This document shows positions 1 through 8,204 of a stretch of 64,000 nt of DNA, in pieces (within the stretch, counting starts at the first letter, position 1; every line of letters begins with the position of its first letter). A program made the translations under genes and the position numbers. This stretch comes from Ancrocorticia sp047501485. Its GTDB lineage: Bacteria; Actinomycetota; Actinomycetes; Actinomycetales; Actinomycetaceae. The notes under the pieces are model-generated. The model searched no databases and was not told where the DNA came from. It saw only the letters and a program-made list of their open reading frames with translations. The stretch spans positions 128,743 to 192,742 of the forward strand of contig JAZDRN010000005.1 of NCBI GenBank assembly GCA_047501485.1, given 5' to 3'.

Positions 1-482
1 TCTGCATCGCATCAACCTCTTATCCGAACGATCGAAGAAGGTATGCAAAAGCCAAGGTATTTACCCATTTATGCTCCTGTGCAAAATGTGGATTGGACCT
101 GGATGTGGGGATGGGGACGGATCAGGCTGGGGCATCGATGCCCTCACCGGGTTGCCAACACGTCCGTGTTGGTGGAGTACCTCAAGCGTAACAAGACCCC
201 AACTGTTTCACAAGCTTTTCCCACAAATTGGATTGTGATTAGGTTGGGTAATTACTTGTGTGGAGCTAATTCGCAAGAATATCGAGCGCTTCCTTCACGC
301 TGCTCCCCAGATTCAGGTATCAGTTGACGAGAGGAAGGCTTTCCGGGCGCAGCCGGGCGCTATGCCTGAGGCGATACCGATAGCACCGAGATCAACCCTT
401 TGTGCGCGAAGTCGGCTTTTCAAGGGTGTATCTCACGTGCAAACCCGTGACTTCGCTAAACCGGCGCGACCGCGCCGCTCGT
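1..482. other. Region without a supportable gene
   Basis: The short open frames here lack ribosome binding sites and recognisable protein character. No tRNA, strong hairpin or repeat was found. The stretch lies downstream of the DeoR-type regulator on the minus strand and may hold the end of a neighbouring locus outside the window. Confidence 0.5.
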
Positions 483-1262
483 TCAGAGCCCCGGCTTCGG
501 GTCCACGATCTCGAGCGAAACGCCCGCCTCGTCTATCGCCAGACGCAGTTCCGGATCCGGCTCGTCGGAGGTGATCACGACGTCGACGTCGGCGAAACGA
601 GCCAGCCGATGGACCGCGATCGCATCGAGTTTGGAGGAGTCGGCCACCACCACGACGCGCGCCGAACGCCCCATCGCTTTCTGCGACAGGGCCACTTCCA
701 GTGGAAAGTGGTTGGTTATCTCGGCACCCGCCTCGATTCCGCCGCATCCGAAGATACCGACATCGAAGTGCAGCGCTTCCAGGGTCTTCTCCGCGATCGG
801 GCCGTAGAGTGCCCCCTCGTTGCGTCGCAGGATGCCGCCAAGGACGACGCCCTCCATCGTCTCGGACGAGGCCACCAGATCGGCGATGGGCAGCGAGTTC
901 GTCACGACGGTGACCCGACGTTGTTCTGCCACGAGGGCTTCGACGACGCACTTCGTCGTCGTGCCGTAATCGAGGTATATGGTCGACCCGTCCTCCACGA
1001 GCGCAACGGCCGCGTGGGCGATGGCCTCCTTGGCCTCCATGTGCACCGATTGGCGCAGGGAATAGGCGCTTTCCCTGTCGGTCTGCCTCAGCCTCGCGCC
1101 ACCGTGAACACGGAGCAGCAGGCCCATATCGTCAAGCTCCACGAGGTCCTTGCGTATCGTCTCGGCGGAGACTCTGAACTGCTTGCTCAAGGTGGCCACC
1201 TTGGCCGTCTTGTGCTCGCGCACAAACTCCACGATGTCCCGTTGGCGTTCGTCAATGTTCAT
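483..1262 (-). CDS. DeoR/GlpR-family transcriptional regulator
   Basis: A 259-residue DNA-binding repressor of the DeoR family, which usually controls sugar uptake and catabolism in response to a phosphorylated sugar. The N-terminus (about 1-57) is a winged helix-turn-helix ending in the family motif HGGARL. The C-terminal sensor domain carries IYLDYGTTT, VVLGGILRR and VADSSKLD, where the family binds its sugar-phosphate effector. The start at MNIDERQRDIV is chosen because family members begin there; an upstream extension of the frame has no family character. It faces away from the small Rho-N-like gene and lies about 0.8 kb from the PTS gene at 2011, a plausible but unproven target. Target sugar unknown. 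Confidence 0.88.
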   Translation of the reverse strand: MNIDERQRDIVEFVREHKTAKVATLSKQFRVSAETIRKDLVELDDMGLLLRVHGGARLRQTDRESAYSLRQSVHMEAKEAIAHAAVALVEDGSTIYLDYGTTTKCVVEALVAEQRRVTVVTNSLPIADLVASSETMEGVVLGGILRRNEGALYGPIAEKTLEALHFDVGIFGCGGIEAGAEITNHFPLEVALSQKAMGRSARVVVVADSSKLDAIAVHRLARFADVDVVITSDEPDPELRLAIDEAGVSLEIVDPKPGL

Positions 1263-1460
1263 CTCAACCAGCCTTCGCGCAGGAGCCCACGTGTAGTCCA
1301 ATAAATTCCCAAGCCCTATCCTAACCGCTGGCCGTGTATGCGGGGTCTGGCACGAAAGAACAGTTGACGCACATGTCTCAGCCGCAATCGGCAAGGGTAT
1401 CGACCCTTGTATTCGCCGCGGCACTCTCCTATCGTCGGGCTAACCGATGAAGGAGGAATC

Positions 1461-1730
1461 ATGGCCAGGGAACGCGAATCCAATAGCATCAAGGACCCCG
1501 AGTTCTACCAGGAGCTGCGCGATCAGGGGGCTTCCGAGGAGAAAGCCGCCCGGATATCCAACGCCGCAGCCAAGGAGGGAAGGTCCGCCGTCGGCAAACG
1601 CGGTGGAGAGGCCGGAAGCTACGAGGACTGGACCGTCAAGGATCTCCGCGGACGCGCCAAGGAACTCGGTATCACCGGCTATTCCGGCAAACGCAAGGCG
1701 AAGCTCATTTCGATGCTTCGCAACCACTGA
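1461..1730 (+). CDS. Small Rho-N/SAP-like protein (DUF7218-type)
   Basis: An 89-residue hydrophilic protein. The start is set by a strong AAGGAGGA ribosome binding site six bases before the ATG. The N-terminal half is rich in charged residues and Ala/Gly. The C-terminal 35 residues (WTVKDLRGRAKELGITGYSG followed by basic residues) match the Rho termination factor N-terminal/SAP-like fold that binds nucleic acid. The same C-terminal motif recurs in the protein at 32868-33263. Such small actinobacterial proteins are usually uncharacterised; a nucleic-acid-binding role is inferred from the domain only. Confidence 0.8.
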   Translation: MARERESNSIKDPEFYQELRDQGASEEKAARISNAAAKEGRSAVGKRGGEAGSYEDWTVKDLRGRAKELGITGYSGKRKAKLISMLRNH

Positions 1731-1970
1731 GGCGAGGCTCCTCCCGCCCGGCTGGATCGGGCACCGCCCGGCGTCGGCGGTATCCAAGGCGCACGGCCCG
1801 CATGGCCCGGATGACTCCCAGGCATGTGATCCCAGCCGTCAGGAGCGTCGTCGCGAACGTCGCGGAGCGCGTGAAAAGAACTTCGCAGCTCTGACCAGTA
1901 CTTTTACTGTTATCCGATGTCAGCTCCCATATTCGACCTTGAATCCCTCCATTTTTGCCCGGCTCGCGTG

Positions 1971-2000
1971 TAATACTCAGCTAACTTGTTTTGAGTATTA
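1971..2000 (+). promoter_or_regulatory. Inverted repeat in the PTS gene leader
   Basis: TAATACTCA (1971-1979) and TGAGTATTA (1992-2000) are a perfect 9-bp inverted repeat separated by 12 bases. The right arm abuts the GGAG ribosome binding site of the PTS gene (start 2011). It could be a repressor operator or an RNA hairpin that gates translation or antitermination. The AT-rich arms stand out from the GC-rich surroundings. Confidence 0.6.
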
Positions 2001-2010
2001 GGAGCCGCAT

Positions 2011-4068
2011 ATGAAATTTATGCAACGACTCGGCAGATCGTTCATGCTGCCCGTGGCGGTGCTTCCCGTCGCCGCGATCTTGAGAGGTATCGGTTACTGG
2101 ATTCAGAACGTGGCCGGAGAGAACGTTGTCGCAACGTTCCTGAACGCGGCCGGTGGCGCGCTAATCGACAACATCCCGATCCTCTTCGCGATCGGCGTCT
2201 CCCTGGGCATGGCCACGAAGACCGATGGAACCTCGGCCCTATCGGGGCTCGTCTCCTGGCTCACGATCCAGGAGCTTCTCGCGCCCAAGACGGTGGCGCT
2301 CTTCCTGCATATCGACGAGGCGGAGGTGAATCCCGCCTTCGGGGTGGTCAACAACGTCTTCATCGGCATCATCGCGGGACTGATCGGCGCTACCTCCTAC
2401 AATCGCTTCAAGGACACGAAGCTGCCTGACGCGCTGTCCTTCTTCTCCGGAAAGCGCTCCGTGGCCATCGTCTCCGCCGGGGCCTCGCTTGTCACCGCCG
2501 CCATCCTCTTCTTCATCTGGCCCGTGGTCTACACCGGTCTCGTCGGTTTCGGCGAATGGATTCTGGGCCTGGGAGCATTCGGAGCAGGACTCTACGGCTT
2601 CTTCAACCGCCTACTGATCCCACTGGGCCTGCACCACGCGCTGAACTCGGTGTTCTGGTTCGACGTGGCCGGAATCAACGACCTCAATAACTTCCTCGCG
2701 GGCCAGGGAACCTACGGCGTCACCGGACAGTACATGACGGGATTCTTCCCGATCATGATGTTCGGTCTGCCCGGCGCGGCGCTGGCCATGTACGTCACGG
2801 CCAAGACCTCACGGAAGAAGCTCGCCTACGGCCTGCTGCTATCGGCCTCGGTATCCGCGTTCTTCGTGGGAGTGACCGAACCGCTCGAATTCTCCTTCAT
2901 GTTCCTGGCCCCGGTGCTCTACCTCGTGCATGCGCTCTTCATGGGCGTCTCCATGTTCGTGAGCGCCATCCTCCCGGTGCGGATGGGCTTCGGGTTCTCC
3001 GGCGGATTCATCGATCTCGTACTGGGGTGGGTCAATCCCATGGCGCAGAATCCATGGATCATCCCGCTGATGGGAATCTTCTGGTTCGCCGTCTACTTCT
3101 TCATATTCCGATTCATGATCCTGAAGTTCAAGTACAAGACTCCGGGCCGGGAGGACGACGACCCCCAGGCTGAAGCCGACAACGACGTCACGGACACCGG
3201 CTATCTGGGCACCGCCGCTCGGTTCATAGACGCGCTGGGCGGCAAGGAGAACATCATCGAACTGGAGAACTGCGCCACCCGCCTCCGCATGGAACTCGCG
3301 GACGTGGGCAAGGCAGACGAGGCGGCGCTCAAACGCGCCGGCGCAGCGGGGACGATCAAGCCTGGAGGCAAGTCCTACCAGGTCATCTACGGTCTCAACG
3401 TCCAGTTCGTCAAGGATGCCATGGAACAGATCATGACCGGCCAGGCGGATGCTCCGCCGGTGACGGCCACGCCGGTCGCGCCACCGCCACAGGACGCAAC
3501 GGCACCGGCGGCCACGCGCACGGCACCGGCGCTGGTGGCGGGCAGCGTGACCGAGGTCTATTCGCCGCTGCAAGGCCGGGTGATTCCACTTTCCGAAGTC
3601 CCCGACCCTGGTTTCGCCAGCGGTGCAGTGGGCCCGGGCGTCGGCATCGATCCCTCCGAGGGCAGCGTCGTCGCTCCCGGCGACGGCGAGGTCATCCTCA
3701 CATTCCCGACCGGGCACGCCGTGGGCATCCGGCTGGAGAGCGGCATCGAGCTGTTGATTCACATCGGAATCGATACGGTGCAGCTGGAAGGCAGAGGATT
3801 CCATGTCCATGTCACGAAGGGCGAGCGGGTGACGAGGGGAACTCCACTGGTGACCTTCGATCGCGGTTATCGAGGAGGCCGGATACTCCGCGATAACGCC
3901 GGTGGTGGTTACCAATGCCCGCAGGTTCGCCTCCGTGGAGCAGTCCGCCACCGGCTACGTGGCGTTCCGCGGCAGACTGCTGGAGGTGAGAGCCAAGGAG
4001 ATCTGAGAGTGATGGTGGGCGGGATATCCCGCCCACCATCCGCGTTTACCACCCGCGGCACTCTCTAG
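2011..4068 (+). CDS. nagE: PTS EIICBA, N-acetylglucosamine/glucose type, EIIA frameshifted
   Basis: A membrane sugar phosphotransferase permease that imports and phosphorylates its sugar. EIIC spans about residues 1-370 with multiple membrane helices and motifs close to NagE (NRLLIPLGLHHALN, GLPGAALAMY, GVTEPLEF). EIIB carries the phosphorylated Cys421 in ENCATRLR. EIIA carries His569 and His584 (LIHIGID), with the 15-residue spacing of EIIA-Glc. After Asp617-Arg618 the frame departs. Restoring two bases in the CG-repeat near 3862-3865 recovers about 50 conserved EIIA residues ending at 4006, just before a hairpin terminator. As read, the protein is 685 residues with an aberrant tail. GlcNAc versus glucose specificity is unsettled. 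A real loss or an assembly indel are both possible. Confidence 0.85.
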   Translation: MKFMQRLGRSFMLPVAVLPVAAILRGIGYWIQNVAGENVVATFLNAAGGALIDNIPILFAIGVSLGMATKTDGTSALSGLVSWLTIQELLAPKTVALFLHIDEAEVNPAFGVVNNVFIGIIAGLIGATSYNRFKDTKLPDALSFFSGKRSVAIVSAGASLVTAAILFFIWPVVYTGLVGFGEWILGLGAFGAGLYGFFNRLLIPLGLHHALNSVFWFDVAGINDLNNFLAGQGTYGVTGQYMTGFFPIMMFGLPGAALAMYVTAKTSRKKLAYGLLLSASVSAFFVGVTEPLEFSFMFLAPVLYLVHALFMGVSMFVSAILPVRMGFGFSGGFIDLVLGWVNPMAQNPWIIPLMGIFWFAVYFFIFRFMILKFKYKTPGREDDDPQAEADNDVTDTGYLGTAARFIDALGGKENIIELENCATRLRMELADVGKADEAALKRAGAAGTIKPGGKSYQVIYGLNVQFVKDAMEQIMTGQADAPPVTATPVAPPPQDATAPAATRTAPALVAGSVTEVYSPLQGRVIPLSEVPDPGFASGAVGPGVGIDPSEGSVVAPGDGEVILTFPTGHAVGIRLESGIELLIHIGIDTVQLEGRGFHVHVTKGERVTRGTPLVTFDRGYRGGRILRDNAGGGYQCPQVRLRGAVRHRLRGVPRQTAGGESQGDLRVMVGGISRPPSAFTTRGTL
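4011..4040 (+). terminator. Perfect 30-bp palindrome, terminator-like
   Basis: The sequence from 4011 to 4040 is a fully self-complementary GC-rich palindrome centred on GGGATATCCC. It starts four bases after the ancestral PTS stop codon at 4006. No U-tract follows, as is common for actinobacterial terminators. The frameshifted PTS frame reads through it. Confidence 0.7.
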
Positions 4069-4112
4069 TACGGTGGCTGGAGCAACTTTCAGCTACACCC
4101 GGGAGGAAAATC

Positions 4113-4715
4113 GTGCGTCGCGCTCTGCGCACATCCGCAATGGCCGTCCTAGTCGGCTTGTCCCTGGCGGCATGTTCATCCGGCTCGCCGGAGGAACCCG
4201 AGGCGACGACATCGGCGCCGAGCACCGAAACCACCTCGCAGCAGACGAGCACGCCATCGCAGCAGCCGAGCACCAAGGCGTCGTCAGAGTCAGCCGAGCC
4301 CGATCAAGGATCGGCAACGGACGTGGCGTCCCAGCTGTGCGCCACCCAGAACGAGTCCTCGGATTCGGGAGTCTGCGTGTTGACCGGTCAGACGATCGGA
4401 GAGGACGTCCGCTTCGAGTCTTTCAAGGTCGTCAAGCTGATCGACACCTCGATCGAGGGCGATCTCTTCGCCGAGGCAGCCCACGAGATCGTGGTCACCA
4501 ACGCCTCCATCTCCGGCGATCTCGCACTGTCGTCGAACGGCGGCGCCGTGGTGAAGAACTCCACTGTGGGCGGCGACATGACCGTTGAAGGCGCCCAGAA
4601 TCTGACCCTCGTCAAGAACACGATCGGCGGCAACCTCGACTGCCAGGTCTCCAACGCGCACGGATCCCAGAATTCGGCGGGCAACACGGCGGGCGCCTGC
4701 ACCAATCTCCACTAG
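4113..4715 (+). CDS. Putative lipoprotein with short beta-helix-like repeats
   Basis: A 200-residue secreted lipoprotein of unknown function. It starts at GTG after GGGAGGAAAA. Residues 1-21 form a lipoprotein signal peptide with lipobox LAAC (Cys21). Residues 22-70 are a Ser/Thr/Pro/Gln-rich linker, typical of surface-exposed stalks. The C-terminal part has four spaced motifs (TSIEGDL, ASISGDL, STVGGDM, NTIGGNL) about every 20-25 residues, suggesting a small right-handed beta-helix like polymer-forming cell-surface domains. Two cysteines bracket the start of the repeat part and two lie near its end. No neighbour suggests a specific substrate. Confidence 0.75.
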   Translation: MRRALRTSAMAVLVGLSLAACSSGSPEEPEATTSAPSTETTSQQTSTPSQQPSTKASSESAEPDQGSATDVASQLCATQNESSDSGVCVLTGQTIGEDVRFESFKVVKLIDTSIEGDLFAEAAHEIVVTNASISGDLALSSNGGAVVKNSTVGGDMTVEGAQNLTLVKNTIGGNLDCQVSNAHGSQNSAGNTAGACTNLH

Positions 4716-4757
4716 ATCCATCCCGGGCGTTCAGCGTCCGCACTACGAGAGGGCCCC

Positions 4758-5699
4758 ATGGCACCGGACCTGACAGGAAAGATCGCACTGGTCACCGGGG
4801 CCACCCGGGGTGCTGGCAGGGCGATCGCCAGGGAGCTGGCGCGCCATGGGGCTCAGGTCTACTGCACCGGCCGGTCCACGCGCACGGCCCCCTCAGACTA
4901 TCGGCGGCGCGAGACCATCGAGGAGACCGCCGAGCTCATCGCCGCGGAAGGCGGGCTGGCACATGCCGTCGTCGTCGATCACACCGACATCGCGCAGGTG
5001 CGCGCGCTGGTGGAAAGAATCGACTCCGAACATGGCCACCTGGACATCCTCGTCAACGACATCGGCGGCGAGGCCTACGTCGAGTTCGACACACCGCTGT
5101 GGGACTACGACTGGGCCCAAGGCCATCGCCTTCTCGAGACCGGCCTGATGACGCACCTGCTCACCAGCCACTGTGCCCTGGAACTCCTCACCCGGCATCC
5201 GGGCGGCACCGTCGTCGAGATAACCGACGGAACGCGCTCCTATAACGCGACTCATTTCCGTTCCACCGTCTTTCTCGACCTGACGAAGACGGGTGTGGAT
5301 CGCCTCGCGTTCGCCGAAGGACACGAGCTGGCCGCGCATGACGCAATGGCCGTGTCCGTTTCTCCGGGCTGGCTGCGCTCGGAGATGATGCTGGACACGT
5401 TCGGGGTCACGGAGGAGACGTGGCGGCAAGCCGCCGAGGCCAACAAGGGGCTGGCCGGGGCGCTACCTCCCTACGAGTTCGTGATCTCCGAGACTCCCAC
5501 GCTGCTCGCCCGGGGTATCTGCGCACTGGCCGCCGATCCGGACCGCGGCCGCTGGAACACCCGATCCACCAGTTCGTTCGAACTGGGTGAGTACTACGGG
5601 GTGACCGACGTGGACGGCTCTCTCCCCGACTCGTGGGGTTTCATCCAGGCTATGGAGACCACACCTCCCGAAGATCTCGATATCGGCGAATACCGCTAG
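4758..5699 (+). CDS. SDR-family oxidoreductase lacking the catalytic tyrosine
   Basis: A 313-residue short-chain dehydrogenase/reductase relative. The Rossmann NAD(P)-binding motif TGATRGAG is at about residues 14-21, followed by GRSTR, which suits NADP. DHTD and NDIGG occupy the usual SDR positions. In related proteins of this length the catalytic motif reads YDLAK; here it is LDLTK, with Leu173 in place of Tyr and Lys177 kept. The C-terminus (PGWLRSEMML onward) matches the family. The enzyme may be inactive as a dehydrogenase or use another acid. RBS GAGAGGG precedes the ATG. It converges on the XRE regulator with seven bases between them. Confidence 0.82.
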   Translation: MAPDLTGKIALVTGATRGAGRAIARELARHGAQVYCTGRSTRTAPSDYRRRETIEETAELIAAEGGLAHAVVVDHTDIAQVRALVERIDSEHGHLDILVNDIGGEAYVEFDTPLWDYDWAQGHRLLETGLMTHLLTSHCALELLTRHPGGTVVEITDGTRSYNATHFRSTVFLDLTKTGVDRLAFAEGHELAAHDAMAVSVSPGWLRSEMMLDTFGVTEETWRQAAEANKGLAGALPPYEFVISETPTLLARGICALAADPDRGRWNTRSTSSFELGEYYGVTDVDGSLPDSWGFIQAMETTPPEDLDIGEYR

Positions 5700-5706
5700 C
5701 TCGTCC

Positions 5707-6288
5707 TCAGGCATTTCCAGCGCTCGCACCTGGATCGTCACCGCCATGGGTGTGAATCCGGGCTCCGGCGTCGTTGAAGATGCTGATGACCTGGGCGGGC
5801 TTGTTCCCGGCCGCGTTCATGGCGTGCGGGGTGCGGGTGTCGAATTCCGCGGCCTCCCCCGGCACCAGGGTGAGATCCTGCTCTCCCAGGCGGAGCCGGA
5901 GCTGGCCGCCGAGGACGTAGAGCCATTCGTATCCATCGTGAACGCGCATGCGCGGCAGCTCCTCGACCGGCGGATACGTGATCTGGTAGGTATGAACGGG
6001 TGATCCTTCCGGACTCAGGGGCACGATCACCATCCCATCGCGTCGTACGGCAGAGCGCCTGATACGTGGATCCCGGTTTTCCACCGGCAACAGATCCTCG
6101 ATATGGATACCGAGCCGGCGTGTCAGCGGCAGCAGTAGCTCCAGGCTGGCCTGTCTCTTCCCCGATTCCAGACGCGAGAGAGTGCTGGCGGATATCCCGG
6201 CCCTGGCGGCGAGTTCGTCAAGGGTCCAGCCGCGCGAGTGGCGCATTGCCCGCAACCTGGGGCCGATCTGGTGTAGCTCGTCCGTCAT
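5707..6288 (-). CDS. XRE-family regulator with C-terminal cupin
   Basis: A 193-residue transcription factor. Residues about 8-63 are an XRE helix-turn-helix (WTLDELAARAGISASTLSRL). Residues about 115-180 form a cupin sensor domain (HDGYEWLYVLGGQLRLRLG, PGEAAEFDTRTPH). This class often autoregulates and controls the divergent gene. It is divergent from the oxidoreductase-methyltransferase fusion, and the 124-base gap holds a promoter and a 9-bp inverted repeat that is the likely operator. The start at MTDELHQIG is chosen because the helix-turn-helix begins directly after it and upstream codons lack family character. Confidence 0.88.
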   Translation of the reverse strand: MTDELHQIGPRLRAMRHSRGWTLDELAARAGISASTLSRLESGKRQASLELLLPLTRRLGIHIEDLLPVENRDPRIRRSAVRRDGMVIVPLSPEGSPVHTYQITYPPVEELPRMRVHDGYEWLYVLGGQLRLRLGEQDLTLVPGEAAEFDTRTPHAMNAAGNKPAQVISIFNDAGARIHTHGGDDPGASAGNA

Positions 6289-6339
6289 TGTTCCCCACTT
6301 CTTCGCCGCGCTTCCACCGTACCGTCGGTCTGCGACGCC

Positions 6340-6376
6340 TTGACACATTCCCTTTCTTGCCAATTCTGCAAGAAAG
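6340..6376 (+). promoter_or_regulatory. Promoter with operator-like inverted repeat
   Basis: A consensus -35 box TTGACA (6340-6345) is followed by CTTTCTTGC (6352-6360) and GCAAGAAAG (6368-6376), a perfect 9-bp inverted repeat with a 7-base spacer. The repeat lies between and over the expected -35/-10 elements of the fusion gene, where a repressor would block transcription. A second overlapping repeat (GCAAG, four bases, CTTGC) follows. The divergent XRE-cupin protein is the obvious candidate binder. Confidence 0.65.
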
Positions 6377-6412
6377 CTTGCTCTTATGACAAGTGGACGG
6401 CACAGTGGGACT

Positions 6413-8131
6413 ATGTCTGAAACTTGGGATGCCATCGTCATCGGAGGCGGCCCCGCCGGCCTCCAATCCGCGCTCATGCTGGGAAGGGCGCGCCGCCACG
6501 TGCTGGTCCTCGATGCGGGCCAGCCGCGCAACCGGTTCGCCGCGCATATGCACGGCGTACTCGGCCAGGAAGGTCGGGCACCGGGAGACTTCCTGGCCGA
6601 GGCACGTGGTGAGTTGGCCGAGTATGAGATCGAGATCCGGCAGGCCCGGGTGGAACGCGTCGATGAGGTCGACGGCGGCCTCCGCGTCACCCTGGAAGGC
6701 GATGGCGCCACCGCGAGCCCGGACACCGGGCGGGAGATACGGGAGGCACCTCTCACCGGACGGGAGACGCCTCCATTAGCCGGCGAGGTTTCCCAGTCGC
6801 GCGATTCGAGAGTTCCGAAGGCGATGGCGACGGCCGCTGCGCACGATCTGTTCGCGCGGTCCCTGATCGTGGCAAGCGGATTGACGGATCGGCTGCCGGA
6901 CATTCCCGGTCTGGCACAGCGCTGGGGCACTAGCGTGTTGCATTGCCCCTATTGCCACGGCTGGGAGGTCCGCGATCAGCGTCTCGGGGTACTGGCGAGC
7001 TCACCGGATTCCCTGATGCACGCGCAGCTCATTCGCCAGTGGAGCGAAAACGTGGTGGTGTTTGCAGGCGATGGACTAGAGATAGCCGAGGAGCAGCGGA
7101 GCAGGCTGCGTTCACGAGGAATCGAGATCGTCTCCTCTCCCATTGAGGAGGTATTCGGAGAAGGCTCTTCCATCTCGGGGGTGCGCACGCGCGACGGCGC
7201 CGTCGTCGAGATCGACGCCCTCTTCGCCGCTCCGCTCGCAGTCGCGAACGACTCCTTCCTCGACCACCTCGGCCTGGAGCGGACCGAAACACCCCACGGC
7301 AGTTTCCTGGCGGTCGATCCGCGCGGCCAGACGAGTTCGCCGCGCATCTTCGCCGCCGGTAACGCGGCGGGAGCGGCAGCGAACGTCCCGATGTCCCTCG
7401 GCGCCGGAGCCATGGCGGGAGGGTCCGTGAACTGGCTGCTCACCGCGGAGGACTTCGATCTGGCCGATGCCTCGGCCGGGCGAAGGCCCTCCGCGAACGA
7501 GGCGGCGACCATCGAGTCCGTCTGGGAGGAGAAATACGCCGAGGCGGAATCCATCTGGTCCGGGCGAGTCAACAAGGTGCTTGCGGATATCGCCACAGGC
7601 CTGGAGCCCGGCCGCGCGCTGGACCTGGGATGCGGCGAGGGCGGGGACGCCATCTGGCTCGCGGAACAGGGCTGGAACGTCACCGGCGTGGACGTCTCCC
7701 CCACGGCGATCTCTCGGGCGGTGCGGCATGCTCGCGAACGGGGGCTTGACGAGGGCGGCTACGAATTCATTGCGGCCGATCTGGCGCACTGGCGCCCGGA
7801 GGGGGCATATGACCTGGTCACCTCCTCATTCCTCCATTCCTGGGAGGTGGAGATCCCCAGGGAGGAGATCCTGCGCGGGGCGGCCGGTTTCGTGGCCCCG
7901 GGTGGCTACCTGTTGATCGTTTCCCACGCGCAGGCGCCCTCCTGGAGCGACGTGCCCCACGATCATCACCATGAACTCCCGACGCCCCGTGGCGATCTGG
8001 ACAATCTCGGACTCGGCGACGAATGGGAGACCCTGGCGTGCGAGATGCGCGAACGCGAGGCGATCGGCCCGAACGGAGAGCAGGGAACGCTGCTCGACGG
8101 CGTCGTCCTCGTTCGGCGCTCCGAACGGTAG
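6413..8131 (+). CDS. Thioredoxin-reductase-like flavoprotein fused to SAM methyltransferase
   Basis: A 572-residue two-domain enzyme. The N-terminal part is an FAD/NAD(P) pyridine-nucleotide-disulfide oxidoreductase: FAD motif GGGPAG at about 11-16, redox pair Cys178/Cys181 in HCPYCHGWE, and the C-terminal FAD motif IFAAGNAAG. A variable Pro/Arg-rich stretch (about residues 100-135) is inserted before the NAD(P)-binding part. From about residue 385 a class I methyltransferase follows, with motif I LDLGCGEGG at about 403-411 and VTGVDVSP. ATG at 6413 is preferred over the ATG at 6386 because family members start at SETWDAIVIG. The CxxC class includes dithiol oxidases; fused methylation suggests handling of thiol, selenium or tellurium compounds, but the substrate is unknown. 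Confidence 0.87.
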   Translation: MSETWDAIVIGGGPAGLQSALMLGRARRHVLVLDAGQPRNRFAAHMHGVLGQEGRAPGDFLAEARGELAEYEIEIRQARVERVDEVDGGLRVTLEGDGATASPDTGREIREAPLTGRETPPLAGEVSQSRDSRVPKAMATAAAHDLFARSLIVASGLTDRLPDIPGLAQRWGTSVLHCPYCHGWEVRDQRLGVLASSPDSLMHAQLIRQWSENVVVFAGDGLEIAEEQRSRLRSRGIEIVSSPIEEVFGEGSSISGVRTRDGAVVEIDALFAAPLAVANDSFLDHLGLERTETPHGSFLAVDPRGQTSSPRIFAAGNAAGAAANVPMSLGAGAMAGGSVNWLLTAEDFDLADASAGRRPSANEAATIESVWEEKYAEAESIWSGRVNKVLADIATGLEPGRALDLGCGEGGDAIWLAEQGWNVTGVDVSPTAISRAVRHARERGLDEGGYEFIAADLAHWRPEGAYDLVTSSFLHSWEVEIPREEILRGAAGFVAPGGYLLIVSHAQAPSWSDVPHDHHHELPTPRGDLDNLGLGDEWETLACEMREREAIGPNGEQGTLLDGVVLVRRSER

Positions 8132-8138
8132 CGAGGCA

Positions 8139-8204
8139 CTAGCCGAACGCGATGGGGAGACTAGCCGAACGCAATGGGGAGACTAGCCGAACGCAATGGG
8201 GAGA
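8139..8204. repeat. Three tandem 22-bp repeats
   Basis: The 22-bp unit CTAGCCGAACGCRATGGGGA plus GA occurs three times without gaps (8139, 8161, 8183); the first copy differs by one base. The third copy contains the last codons and the stop of the minus-strand M50-type gene, so the array looks like a tandem expansion of that gene's 3' end. It fills the gap between two convergent genes. Confidence 0.9.

Noticed and set aside
402..1304. Long open frame opposite the DeoR gene
   Set aside because: It is the antisense shadow of a well-supported regulator gene and has no domain of its own.
8139..8204. Possible CRISPR-like array
   Set aside because: The units are directly adjacent without spacers and only three copies exist; no cas genes are present.
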